Below, piece by piece: positions 35,656 through 46,323 of a stretch of 64,000 nt of DNA (the stretch's first letter is position 1; every line of letters starts with the position of its first letter). This DNA is from Diphasiastrum complanatum (lineage: Eukaryota > Streptophyta > Lycopodiopsida > Lycopodiales > Lycopodiaceae): the NCBI GenBank assembly GCA_029204225.1, contig CM055094.1:19657202-19721201 (forward strand), given 5' to 3'. A program made the translations under genes and the position numbers. Below the pieces are notes generated by a model. That model worked only from the letters and a program-made list of their open reading frames with translations. It was not told where the DNA came from and ran no database searches.

Positions 35656-36005
35656 ATAAGGGCCCTTTGTAAAGATACTTTTTTTTACTTTTCAACTATT
35701 CGACGTCCACATGTCCCAATAATATTTTTAGATGTGTGCAGGACCGTAATGGTGTTTGCCGAACAAATTTTTTTTACAATTTCCTGGGCATATTTTTAGC
35801 CAGTTCAAAGCTCTCGTCGGGGAGAGTCTAGATATGTGATTGGATAATATATTGTTGCCCATCGGCAAAAGACTACCCAAGTTTAATTAGCTGAAGTTAA
35901 ACTAACTTGCATGGATGGTTTAACTAACTAAAGTTTTCAATCGTTTTGTACATTATCAATCGTTTTGTACATTATCAATCGTTTTGTATTTTGCACTGTT
36001 ATGCA
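35656..36005 (+). repeat. Internal terminal-like sequence and P upstream region, copy D
   Basis: AAGGGCCCTTTGTAAAGATAC at the start resembles inward-reading element 1/MITE termini. The rest is AT-rich, with the direct repeat ATCGTTTTGTACATTATCA in tandem near 35939-35976, just before the P start. Confidence 0.4.
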
Positions 36006-37535
36006 ATGGCCGCTTGCAATCGAAGACCAAGTAGTGCGATCAATTCGATCACTGTTTGTAATAAAAGGGATTCTGAAGGGTTATGGATACCATGCGCATA
36101 TAAGAAGTTTCAATGGGTTGTGATGCATCCCTCTTCAAAAGGTGCATTTCGCAAAAGAAAGAGATCAGATATGGATTACAGAAACTTTTGGAAAGGAAGA
36201 ATTTCAGAGTTCAAAGTTTCAAAGGGAGGTCAATCCATTTTAGAAGTCTTGATTCAACATGTGTATATGCACAATGAAGTTATGGTGGTGGATGCCAATT
36301 CCGTAGATCAACTCAAATACAATTGTATGTGATGCAACTTATGCTGGTTTTTCTATGTTAATGATCCACATTCATTATTGTGATATATTTGTGTTAAAAT
36401 AGAATATTGTCTTTTGCAGACTTGTATCCATTGAGCATAAGTGAATGGCAACCAATACAATCACTTGCAGGCATCATAGACGTCATTCATTCTGATATTG
36501 GTTTACTCCAATATAAGCATCGTCCTTTAAAGTCACTTTTGGATTCTAGCATTTTTTTTTTTAGATTCTCTTTACATACCATGCAAAAATGGTTTGAATG
36601 GCAAACTAAAAACTCTACCTCCACTACATTATTTAAGTGAGGAGTGGATTCTCCCAATTCTACCATAGCATAAAGTTTTAGATCGAAGTTTTTTATGGAC
36701 ATTCAAAACTGCATGAAATGTAGCACAGGTTCAAAAACCAATAGACTATATTGGTATTTACCATTTGCAATTTTTGTAGATTTTTTTGCTAGATGTAATG
36801 TTCGTAAAACAGCTACAATGTTAGTTGCTAAGGATTTAACTGATGAAATGATATCAGAACTCCTTGATGATCATTGAAATGTGAAAATTGATGGCAGCAT
36901 TCAATGTAGAACTAACAAATCATCCATGATATTTCCATATCATATAGAAAAACAAATGCTTTCTTTTATGTTTTATCATAGAAGATGGATTAGAGTTAAT
37001 AATGAATGGAAAGCATTAGATCAAGACTTTACAGTGAACCATCAAGAGCAAATGCAAATAGAGGTGAAGCAAAATGAGGTTCTTATTGCGACAATTGAAG
37101 TGGAGGAGGACTGGAGTCTAAAATATATACGATCGGAACTTACAATGCTCCAATTTGACATACCTCAAAGCTATGGTTTTTGAGTAAATGGAATAGTGGT
37201 AAGTTTTTGTATTTAAATAGTCTGTTATGTAATTGTTATCCTATTATTTATTAACAATGATTTATTGATAGACTATTTGCAATGTTAATGTAGATTAGAG
37301 CAAGGCAAGATGATCATATCCCATGCAAGGATTTATTGTCAAGCATAGAAATTGTTGAAATGAAATAAAGCTTTGATGAATTAGTGAATCTACAATATTG
37401 GTGAGCTTAACTTTCCTTGTGAAATTTTAGATTGCTAACTTTTGGCTTCTTTTAAATTAACCTACATTGTTTATTGAAAAATGTAATTCCATTGTTTTCA
37501 TGTGCAGGTTCAAGGAAAGTGAAATGAAAGATTGA
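36006..37535 (+). pseudogene. Element 1 gene P, copy D: basic protein with possible ubiquitin-like end
   Basis: Exon 1 (36006-36326) is open: an N-terminal ASN-rich part, KKFQWVVMHPSSKGAFRKRKR and SILEVLIQHVY. Exon 2 begins near 36420 with LYPLSISEWQP, SLAG and DVIHSDIG. Later exons give ARCNVRKTATMLVAKDLT, VNNEWKALDQDF, and a last segment with the alternating pattern IEVEEDWSLKYIRSEL, DIPQSYGF, NGI, IPCKDLL, which resembles a beta-grasp (ubiquitin-like) arrangement; this is tentative. TGA codons at 36875-36877 and 37181-37183 most likely replace Trp. The final exon (37508-37535) ends FKESEMKD-stop. Confidence 0.5.
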
Positions 37536-37959
37536 AATAGCAACAATAGCATATCAAATGATGGAAATAGCAACAATCGAATATCAAAAGACCCGAAAGG
37601 GTCATCATTTGTACACATTGAATGTAAATTTTTGAAGTACATATTTTTGTGTTGGCCTTTCAATAAGACCATCTATCTATTTTTCTATATAAATTTCTTT
37701 TCCATGAGCTTTTTCAAGTGCAAGCTCCCCAGCTTCTTGTTCCGTTGTCACCGATGTTGCATTAGAGAGAGAAATCTTAATCATCTCTTGTCAAAATTCA
37801 AATATGTCATTTTGTGTGAATTTTGGACAGGTGAACTGCAAATCATCAACAATAGACAAGTTAGACGAATACACAAAAACAAAAAATCATATAAATAAAA
37901 TCAATGTACATCCAAACTCAAATTAACTGACATATATCGACATTTTCACCTTGGCTGAT
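37536..37959. other. Spacer between convergent P and H, copy D
   Basis: AT-rich non-coding DNA with a short internal repeat (ATAGCAACAATMGMATATCAAA, twice near 37540-37585, before 37600). No gene is seen. Confidence 0.4.
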
Positions 37960-39325
37960 GAACCATTCCATAAAGCATTTTACATTTTGAATGGCATACT
38001 AGCCACAACTGAATGAGTCAACTTGCTAAGAGGACTGAGAATCAAAATATAGAATGTAAGTTTCACATTTTTTTTTATATGGCAATTTGCATCACGAAAA
38101 AAGTAATTGAAAAATTGGTTACCTGTGCGTCTATTATCTCTATGTGCTTTGCTACACACAGGGCCTTCGTTGAAAAATATATGATCATGCTTTTGTACAT
38201 CTCAATGTCGACATTGAGGTGTGTTGATCTCAAAGAGTTCATTCTCAACACCCATGGATTGCACAATCCGGCTTCCGATCCACTTTTAGTGATATAATAT
38301 GTACAGACCAGTGATGACTGCAATCAACCAAATAGTCAATGATATGTGAATGAAATATATACAAATAAAGCATATAATAAAACAATACTTACAATTCTAA
38401 TTAAACAATACATATTTTTGACAGTATGGTCAAACAAAATTTTGGTATCGCTTGGCATGGGTCGTAAACATGATGAAGCTGATTGCTCGTCCTTAAGCAT
38501 GTGACAAAAAAATTGAGTAAGCACAAAAACACTTGGAACACTGTCGCTTTTTGTACAACTGAACCCAATAATTGAGTCCAGCTTTGACAATTGGGTCTGT
38601 GAGGTCCGATGACTTATTTATTAATTCCTTACATATAACAAGCTTAAAATAATTTATATGAGGCCGAATATATATTGAATACAAAGTGACCACCTAATTT
38701 ATCTATTTTTTTAGCTATGTACTCGTCAAAAATTATATATCGTTCTAAATAAAAAAATGTCAGCATGGGATCGACCGGATATTGAACAACTGAATTTTTA
38801 TATACAGTTCCTATTGATTGAGATGGGCTTTCAGGAAAGAGAGCAATTGATTTTGTGATATATCTATCCAGATCCTCTGTGGTGCGTCTGGGCATATCCA
38901 AAGATTGGTCACTATCAGAAGAGTAATCTAGTAAAAAATTCAGACCAGAAGTGATAGGAAGACCCTCTTGAACTTTCAGTGTATCAAGAATCAATTGGCT
39001 CTGGCCTATCATCGGCTCGGTCTCATCTGATAGTACTAATCTTCTTCTAGGCGGAGGTGGAGGAAAGGGGGATTCTTCAGCTTCCACCCTAGACGACCCA
39101 GCTTGATCATGAGTTGGCTGGTCTTCGACCGGCTTGATTTGGCTTTTTTAGCCCTGGTTCTTGACCTCACTCCTGTAATCTTTTGATATCTCTGAGCCAT
39201 GGGCGGGGTTTTCTGCCAGTCCCCCTAGCACGAGGTCGAGCAGCTGCAGGTTGCAAGGATAATGTAGGTTGACTAGCAGACGGGACAATAGATTTTGGAC
39301 GCGCGGTCTGTTTAGTCCTTGCCAT
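37960..39325 (-). pseudogene. Element 1 gene H, copy D: H3 tail, linker and Ulp1-like protease
   Basis: The start at 39325 gives MARTKQTAR, identical to the canonical H3 N-terminus through R8, then P instead of K9. After WLRDIKRLQ (alpha-N helix) near 39170 the rest of the histone fold is missing and the frame shifts to a Pro-rich linker (SPFPPPPPRRRLVLSDE), an acidic/Ser segment and a helical segment (39087-38650), with donor context like copy A. Further exons carry HHWSVHIISLK near 38310 (catalytic His), MNSLRSTH near 38240 (Asp/Asn position), and QVDSFSCG near 38010 (Gln and catalytic Cys). This His, Asp/Asn, Gln, Cys order is that of C48 (Ulp1/SENP) proteases, which cut SUMO-like proteins. 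Stops include TAG for Trp at 37999-38001. Confidence 0.6.
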
Positions 39326-40226
39326 TCCTTCCGATATCGTAGACACGTGACTAGGTTGTTGATGAATTAATCGTGTGCAGATCCTCGCATGGCTCCGATA
39401 TCGGCCCAAGAGATTCCAATATTGCAGGGGCATGAGCAGGGACCAAGCCTCTCAGAAAATGTAGAACATCGCGCGGCTTTGATATCCAGTTTGGGTGATA
39501 GAGAGCAAGGAGCGATTCATGAATCTGATAAGCAAATGTTTTTCAATCGCGGTCTCTGCTTATATAGAGAGAGATTTTTTATGCATTAAATGAAAAATTG
39601 CCACGTGCCAATTTTTGATTGGGGTCTCCTATTAATGATTGCTCCACATGTGCAAATATACGTGTCAGATTTTCACCCACACGTGCCAATTTTTGATTCG
39701 TGTTTTTTGTTCATGATTACTCCACATGTGTGGATACACATGTCCGATTTTCAACCACACACATGTCACCTATGGATTTGGCCGACATTGCACATAAATG
39801 CTTCGCATGCATTACAGGAATTGACGTATCTCAGAAGTGTCGCGTATCCAACGGTGATTTCCGAACGGCTGCAATGAATCTACGGGATCTATATAAGGGC
39901 TAAACATTGTCAAAAATATTTTGCTATTCGGAGATCTTGATGGCAATATCGCAACCACGCGAGTCTACTGCTTTTGATTTTAGTTGCAAGCACTCCCTCG
40001 CGTGCATGCAATATCGGATATTCGTTTCGAGTGCCCAATATCACTACGACGTGATGCTGCTGTTTTTTTCATATTTTCTCAGCACACCGTCGTGTGCCTA
40101 CAATATCGTTACATGCTTGTTTCCTTGATATCGCATCCACGCAACAGTGCCTCTTTGAATCCGAATTGTGGCCATTCCAAGCGTTGTTGCGATATCCAGT
40201 ATCCAGTGTTCTCTATCATTTCTGAT
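39326..40226. promoter_or_regulatory. Divergent H/Z promoter region, copy D
   Basis: CTTATATAG near 39560-39568 is a TATA box for H on minus; CTATATAAGG near 39888-39897 is one for Z on plus. Between them CCACGTGCCAATTTTTGAT and CACACGTGCCAATTTTTGAT form a repeated block with further ACATGTG/ACGTGTC sites. Downstream of the Z TATA box, ATATCGC-type sequences recur (39945, 40010, 40040, 40103, 40129, 40190) interspersed with CACGC. The arrangement matches copies A and E. Confidence 0.5.
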
Positions 40227-41160
40227 ATGGAATCTGACAAGTTGCATAAGTTCCTCTCTGACGTTGGTGTTCTAGACAGGACTGAGTACTTTGCATCTCT
40301 TTTTTGACTTAAATTTGATGTCGATAGATATGTGCTTGAGCACAAGTCTCACCTATTGGAATTATTCGAAAAGTTTCAAACTAGCATCCTAGAATTATCT
40401 CTTGTTATTGATAGCCTGAAGTTTATTCATCTCATTGAACTAATAGTTGCCTAGTCTGAAGCCAAACACAAGCATGATAGGAAGTTTATGAAGCTTGACG
40501 AGAGCCTGAAGGTGGTACAATATTGTGAATCACATAGGAGATCATGCAGGTTTATAGCTGAGGGCATAGCTTTTGTTTTCTTCATATCTACCTTAATACT
40601 TGATGAAGGCCAATCTTCCAGACCAATTGGTGTTGGTTCTTCAAGTAGAACATCTACTCAAAGATGTACTGTCGATGTGGACAAAAATTCAGAAGACGAA
40701 GTATTGGCTTCGATGTATGACCTTGCTCTGTCACTGTCAATGGTAATATCTTCTACATCAGGTGTAGAAGGACACGATAAAAGCTAGACACTGCTTGACA
40801 TTCCTATATACCATATGAATAGCCTACCATATTTATCATTGAATTATATTGGGGATGTGCTCGACATGAGAGAGGACGAGATCCTATCTATGCTAGCAAA
40901 TGCATTGTTAGAATTTTCGGATATAATAGACTTCAATCACGATGATTTAATTGAAGGGATTGACTATGAAGATGAAGGTGGTTGGAAGTCTGGAGAGCAG
41001 GCCTTACAAATTAAAGGCAACAATGTCTAGCCTATGGAGAAAATGCTCCTAGTGAGGAGGAGTTCATTGAGTTTCAAAAAAGATATCCTCCTTCAGATCA
41101 ATACGTTTTTTTAAAGGATACGTTTCTTGCTGGGCATGACTTGTGTGGAAAAGGATTGTT
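40227..41160 (+). pseudogene. Element 1 gene Z, copy D
   Basis: The start at 40227 gives MESDKLHKFLSDVG then DRTEYFASLF, matching copy A. A TGA follows at about 40305-40307. Later CESHRRSCRF (Cys cluster near 40525), a Ser/Thr-rich stretch, then YIGDVLDMREDEIL and LEFSDIIDFNHDDLIEGIDY (near 40905-40965) are conserved. Stops at about 40785 and 41028. Exon 2 is not present; similarity ends near 41160, where repeat 2 starts. Confidence 0.5.
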
Positions 41161-42150
41161 GGAGTATGACCAACATGACATGCTAATTTTCATTTTCTTA
41201 TTCCATCATAATCATATTTAGCATTGATAAGAATGAGTTAGACAAGCTTGTGAAGCCATCTAGAGGTGATTTGTTGTTTAGTTGCCTAGCTACATATCAA
41301 GCTATCCCAAGTTACCAAACAATTTACTATTATTTTGAGTGACAACCATGAAGCTATCATGATTTGAAATGACATCGATATATTAAGCTACTCCCAAGTT
41401 GACCCTTTCCCAGGAAGCTTCTCTCTGAAAACTATAGCAAAAAGCTCTTATTCAAAGGGACAATCAAGGGTCGAGTAGGCAGTAAAGACCAATAAGCTAG
41501 AATCAATGTAGAATTTGTTAGAAGAAGCTAAAATAATTGAAGATAGAGTATGAGCACTTACCATACGAGATGAAGACCAACAAGTAGGGCAAGGAAAGAA
41601 GATGTACGATTTACTTTGCCATGTGCTTGGAGGTATGCTGAGCATGCTTCGAATATGAAGAACATGTGTTTTCCAAAAATATTAGTAGTCTCACAAAAAG
41701 GCTTAGAGTAACATTAGAATTTGGAAGTGGTGCACCTACTTTGCATGGATGAACACTAACAAACAATTTCTGTCTAGTCCTTTTGTCATGATATGTTCTC
41801 TCTTGTCGACATGATATTTTCATTGTGTGTCTAAATATTTTTTGAACATAATATGTGTAACCTAATTATTGTTGATTTTGATTTAATGAGCATTCAATGG
41901 TCATTTAATACATCAAATGAAATATCAACGATGAGAACATATATATATACACAACGAGAAGAAGGTATATCTAGATCATAGACTATGAACTAAAGTGGAC
42001 ATTTCAGAAGCAGTGAGAGATAGATTAGCAGTTGAGTGCCATATACATTGGCCCTAGATGACTATAATGGTCAATCTTAAAAGCTCCAATCAACAAATGT
42101 TAATGCTTTCAATGTACTCAATTCAAAAAATTGCTTCTAAAGGATTTTCT

Positions 42151-42800
42151 TCATAACATTTGTTCAGGAATAGTGGGCAGCATGCTTATGATATTGCTTG
42201 CGCAGCCACTTGGACAGGTTCGAGTCAGCATTTGTCTTTGACCAGCAAATGATTTTGATCTCTGGGTGTAAGCCTTATCAGCATTGATGATAAAGCCTGA
42301 AGTGCACATCTCTTCGAAGATTTGTATGGAGTCTGCAGGAAAGTATTGTATCCGTAAATAGATCCTGGTATCCTCCATGTGAAGCGGCGGTTTGTTGGGA
42401 TTGATGAAAAATTGTGGATCTTGCTCAAACCTTCGGCCCATGACAGTCATCAGAAACTGGCAGAACTTGTGTTGTAGCTTGATTGCAGGATCGTCAGAAT
42501 CGGAAGCTAATTTGCAAAAATTATTGATGGATGTATGACATTCCTTCTGCGAAGAGAACGAGCTATCTATTATCGCAAAGTTGCAAGGATATGCTGATAT
42601 GTTGTCTTCCGATCTCCATGCTATAGCGCTCGTCTTCTTCAAAAAACTTGGGTCGAAAGGAGGATCATTCTGAATTTGCTTTGGTGATTGATCAAGCATT
42701 TTATAGATGTACGTATCTTTGAGGAATGGAGCTTTCCAAATTGTCGACGCAATTAAATCAGGCTGAGTAGAGCTGCCGATTGAATTAGATGCCGTCGTTG
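42151..42800 (-). pseudogene. Repeat 2 unknown protein, module 2 (minus)
   Basis: The open frame 42699-42151 gives the DPSFLKKTSAIAWRSED start, CNFAIIDSSFSSQKECHTS, LQHKFCQFLMTVMGRRF and the shared C-terminal half, but ends in a slightly frameshifted tail (ISMLPTIPEQML) instead of KHAAHYS. It aligns closely with 57798-58334. Confidence 0.45.
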
Positions 42801-42929
42801 GAACTCACTTGGAACTCACTTGTCCCCGTAGCCAGTTGAAGCAGCTTCGAGTCAGCATTTGTCTTCGACCAATAAATGCTTTTGATCTCTGGGTGTACAT
42901 GTAACCCTCATCAACATTGATGATAAATC

Positions 42930-43430
42930 TTGAAGTGCACATCTCTTCGAAGATATGTGTGGAGTCTCCAGGAAAGTATTGAATCTATAAATCTAGCTAC
43001 AACACAAGTTCTGCCAGTTTCTGATGACTGTCATGGGCCAAAAGGTTTGAGGAAGATCCACAATTTTTCGTCAATCCCAACAAAGCGGTCCTTCACATGG
43101 AGGATACCAGGATTTATTTACGGATTCAATACTTTTCTGCAGACTCCATACATATCTTCAAAGAGATGTGCACTTCAGGATTTATCATCAATGCTGATGA
43201 GGGTTACATGTACACCCAGAGATCAAAAGCATTTACTGGTCGAAGACAAATGCTGACTAGAACCTGCTTCAACTGGCTACGTGAGCAAAATCATAAGCAT
43301 GCCAGTAATTCGACTCTCGTAGGACGCAAAGATGAGGACAAGTCAGTTCCAACGACGACATCTAATTCGATCGGGAGCTCTTCTCAGACGAATTTAATTG
43401 CGTCGACCGGTTGGAGAGCTCCTTGTCTAA
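42930..43430 (+). pseudogene. Repeat 2 unknown protein, module 1 (plus)
   Basis: It reads MEDTRIYLRIQYFSADS, FKEMCTSGFIINADEGYMY and TRTCFNWLREQNHKH, then the TLVGRKDEDKSVP linker; its upstream half is missing. Bases 42830-42985 hold the reverse complement of part of the same module, forming an inverted repeat. Confidence 0.4.
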
Positions 43431-43885
43431 CTCATTCTTATCATTACTACCATTGTATCTAACTTGCCAAATGCTAGGTGTAAAAGTATTTGACAAATGA
43501 ATAACTCTTTACTCTCCGAGTCTTAAGACTTACCAAGTGTTGTTTGTAGGTCATAATAGATGCTTTGAGAATGAAAAACTATTTCTCCTCAGAGGCATTG
43601 TGGTCATCATCTACACGAGCTGTGCTTGCTTGAATCAATAGAAACAAAGAAAATAATAATAACGAGTGTTTATTCTATTAATGCACCAATAATATATAAA
43701 TATTATTGAATTAAATGGGAAGATTATAATATTTATCGCTTCATTTAGACATCGATCTACTCATTTCAATGATTTTGTTCAAATTCAAATTTCAATGATT
43801 TGTGAAGTGTGAATGAATGCAATGTAACTTGCATATGTTTCGAACATAGCATAGATTCATTATATGCTTTTTAACTTTATGTTAT

Positions 43886-44225
43886 TGTCAAGGATCTTAC
43901 TGGCAATATAGTTAGCTAATTTGCAAGCAATCTATCATCAAACAAATAAGCAGTAAAGAGAGATCACACACCAACCCAAGAGAACACTTCTGAATTGTAT
44001 TTACAAAAGAGACTGAAAGATATATATACACAGTCTAATTTTTGTGGGGTACCGTTGCATGATAATTCGGTCCCCGTTACGGGACGCGTGTCCCAACTTA
44101 CACTACGTGTACCGTCAAACTGGCACACATGCATACTATCACAAAGACAGTAAAAAAATTGAAATCACTGCTGAACATGGAAAGTCATGAACTATGAGAG
44201 AAACTCGAGCTTACTTATTCTAACA
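43886..44225 (-). repeat. 3' LTR of copia 1
   Basis: 340 bp, plus-strand TGTCAAGGATC...TTATTCTAACA. On the coding strand it is preceded by the purine-rich CTTAAGGGAGAG (44226-44237), the polypurine tract. Confidence 0.9.
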
Positions 44226-44239
44226 CTCTCCCTTAAGCC

Positions 44240-45702
44240 CTAGTTTATCTTTCTTACAAAGAGTTTCTCTCTAAAAAACTCAAACTTATCAGTACTTAAA
44301 GATTTAGTGAACATATCAGCTAACTGATTCTCTGTCTTACAATGCACTATGTCTATTTCATTAGATAACAGCTTCTCTCTAATGAAATGATACTTAATTT
44401 CTATATGCTTCGTGCGTGCATGAAATACAGGATTTTTAGCTAGCTGTATGGCACTCTGACTGTCACATCTGATCACAGTAGGCTTATTCTGCAGAATTCT
44501 AATGTCTTCTAGCATTCTTCTTAGCCAAACTGCTTCCTGCGTAGCTGAACATAGTGTAGTAGAAAGAGCAATTGTGTCTTGTTTCTTACTTGACCAAGAA
44601 AATACACCATTACCAACATGAAATATATAACCTGTGGTAGATCTCCTGTCATTAATACAGTCTGCCCAATCAGAATTAACAAAGCCCTATAAAACTGGTA
44701 AAGTATGCTGCCTCTCATATAACAATCCATGGATTATCGTGCCCTTCACATAACGAAGAATTCTCTTCGTTGCTTTCCAATGAACCTCTCTAAGAGTAGC
44801 CATGAATTGACTTACAACGCTTATAGCATAACTTATGTCAGGACGAGTAGTTGTGAGATAAATCAGCGAACCAACTAATTGATGAAATAAAGTGGCATCA
44901 ACTAGTACACTCTCATCCTGATTAGATAGTTTCTTACCAACCTCCACAGGTGAGGATACTAGCTTGTTGTCGCACATTTTGAGATGCTTCAAAATCCATT
45001 CACGTACTTTGTCTATGTTAGTGCGATGCTATTGCAACCTTGCCATACTTCCACTCCCAAACAATAGTGCATCAAGCCAAGATCAGTCATATCAAAACTA
45101 GAGGATAAACCTTTCTTGATTGCACCAATCAACTCATCATCATTTCCTGTGATTATGAGGTCGTCTACGTACAACACAATCAGTGAGATACTAGAGTCAC
45201 GAGCAAAGTAGTAAAGATTGAAATCTGAAAAAGTGTGTATCAAATCTCAAGAAAGGAGATTCTCATCAAAGTGGCTATACCAAGCACGTGGTGCTTGTTT
45301 CAATCCGTACAAGGCTTTCTTCATCCTGCACACATTGTTTTCCATGCCATGTGTCATAAAGCCACTAGGTTGCTCCATGTACACTTATTCTTCAAGTTTA
45401 CCATTCAAAAATGCAGACTTTACGTCCATCTGATGTAGATTCCATCCAAATAGTGCCGCCAAAGCAATCACCATGCGAAGTGTATTCCACTTGGCCACAG
45501 GAGCGAAGGTCTCTTCATAGTCAATGCCCTTAATTTGCGCATAGCCTTTCACTACAAGCCTTGCTTTTTGTTTTTCAATAGTTCCATCGGCATTGTACTT
45601 TGTTCTGTATACCCATTTGTTGTCAATGGGTCTTTTGCCCTTTGGAAGATCCACTATCTCCCATGTGTCATGGCGTTTGATGGAATCAATCTCCTCCTGC
45701 AT
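44240..45702 (-). pseudogene. Copia 1 reverse transcriptase and RNase H region
   Basis: Minus frames from 45702 read the copia RT start (IVDLPKGKRPIDNKWVYRTK, ARLVVKGYAQ, FAPVAKWNTLRM, QMDVKSAFLNG), then after a stop ALYGLKQAPRAWY, then YVDDLIITGND with the catalytic DD, then LVGSLIYLTTTRPDISYA, and RNase H with DSQSAIQLAKNP and RTKHIEIKYHFIRE, ending near 44240. Stops or frameshifts occur near 45384, 45245, 45013 and 44690. Confidence 0.9.
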
Positions 45703-45819
45703 TTCTTTTTGCCATATCTCCTAATTTTTGGCCTCCTCAAAGCAAGAGAGTTTAGTAGATGAAATAATATCACTTATAAGTGCAAGATTTACCTGAAACT
45801 TGTCAGGTTCCTTCCTCTC

Positions 45820-46323
45820 TCATGTGGAATGCCGCAACTCTCCCTCCTTGCTAGGCTCGGCAATTTTCCCTTCCTTGTCACTCATGAGTTTAGTATACCA
45901 TTTGGGTAACTTACGTTGAGGTGATCCACTATGAGGTGAATTGGAACCCCATGGTGCATCTTGCTCCTTCCTTTTATCACCTGCTATCTCAGTCTTTTCC
46001 GATCCAATAGATTTGTTTCTCACTCTCCATCTCATCTCTATTGTGGGAGGAGTACCACGTCCCTCATCATCATCATGATCTTCCTGTGGTGGTAGAACTA
46101 TTTCATCCTCTTTGAGAAGCTTGCATAGCTCATCATTATTCTCTTCTTCATCCCCAAATCTATGGATTTCATCAAATAAGACATCACAGCTTATGTGCAC
46201 ACGTAGCCCCTCTGGATCATAACATCTATATCCCTTGATTTGTTCATCATATCCTGTAAAAATGCACTTTAAGGCCTTTACCTGCATTTTGGCTCTCTCG
46301 CTCTTAGGTATGTGAACATACAC
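45820..46323 (-). pseudogene. Copia 1 integrase C-terminal and linker region
   Basis: The frame VHIPKSERAKMQVKALKCIF then GYRCYDPEGLRVHISCDVLF is the conserved end of copia integrase (GYD..GYR), followed by an acidic, low-complexity connector that precedes RT. It is separated by a stop from the integrase core upstream. Confidence 0.85.

Larger units (their letters stand above)
32560..41160 (+). mobile_element. Element 1 copy D: T block followed by P-H-Z block
   Basis: Order on plus: subterminal sequence, T(+) 32857-35638, a terminal-like motif near 35656, P(+) 36006-37535, H(-) 39325-37960, Z(+) from 40227. Compared with copy A (P+, H-, Z+, T-) the T block is inverted relative to P-H-Z. Terminal-like sequence (GGGCCCTTTGTAAAGATAC, close to the inner end of the MITE terminus at about 56430) lies at the joint, so this may be two deletion derivatives side by side or one internally inverted element. 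Confidence 0.65.
41165..43885 (-). repeat. Repeat 2 copy 2, containing an inverted joint
   Basis: 41225-42800 is the minus-strand counterpart of about 9400-11060, including the 70-codon ORF (41611-41823). At about 42810-42990 it flips and continues on plus with module 1 (42990-43430), then skips to AT-rich tail sequence ending at 43885, the left copy of the GTTAT target duplication of the copia. Confidence 0.65.
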
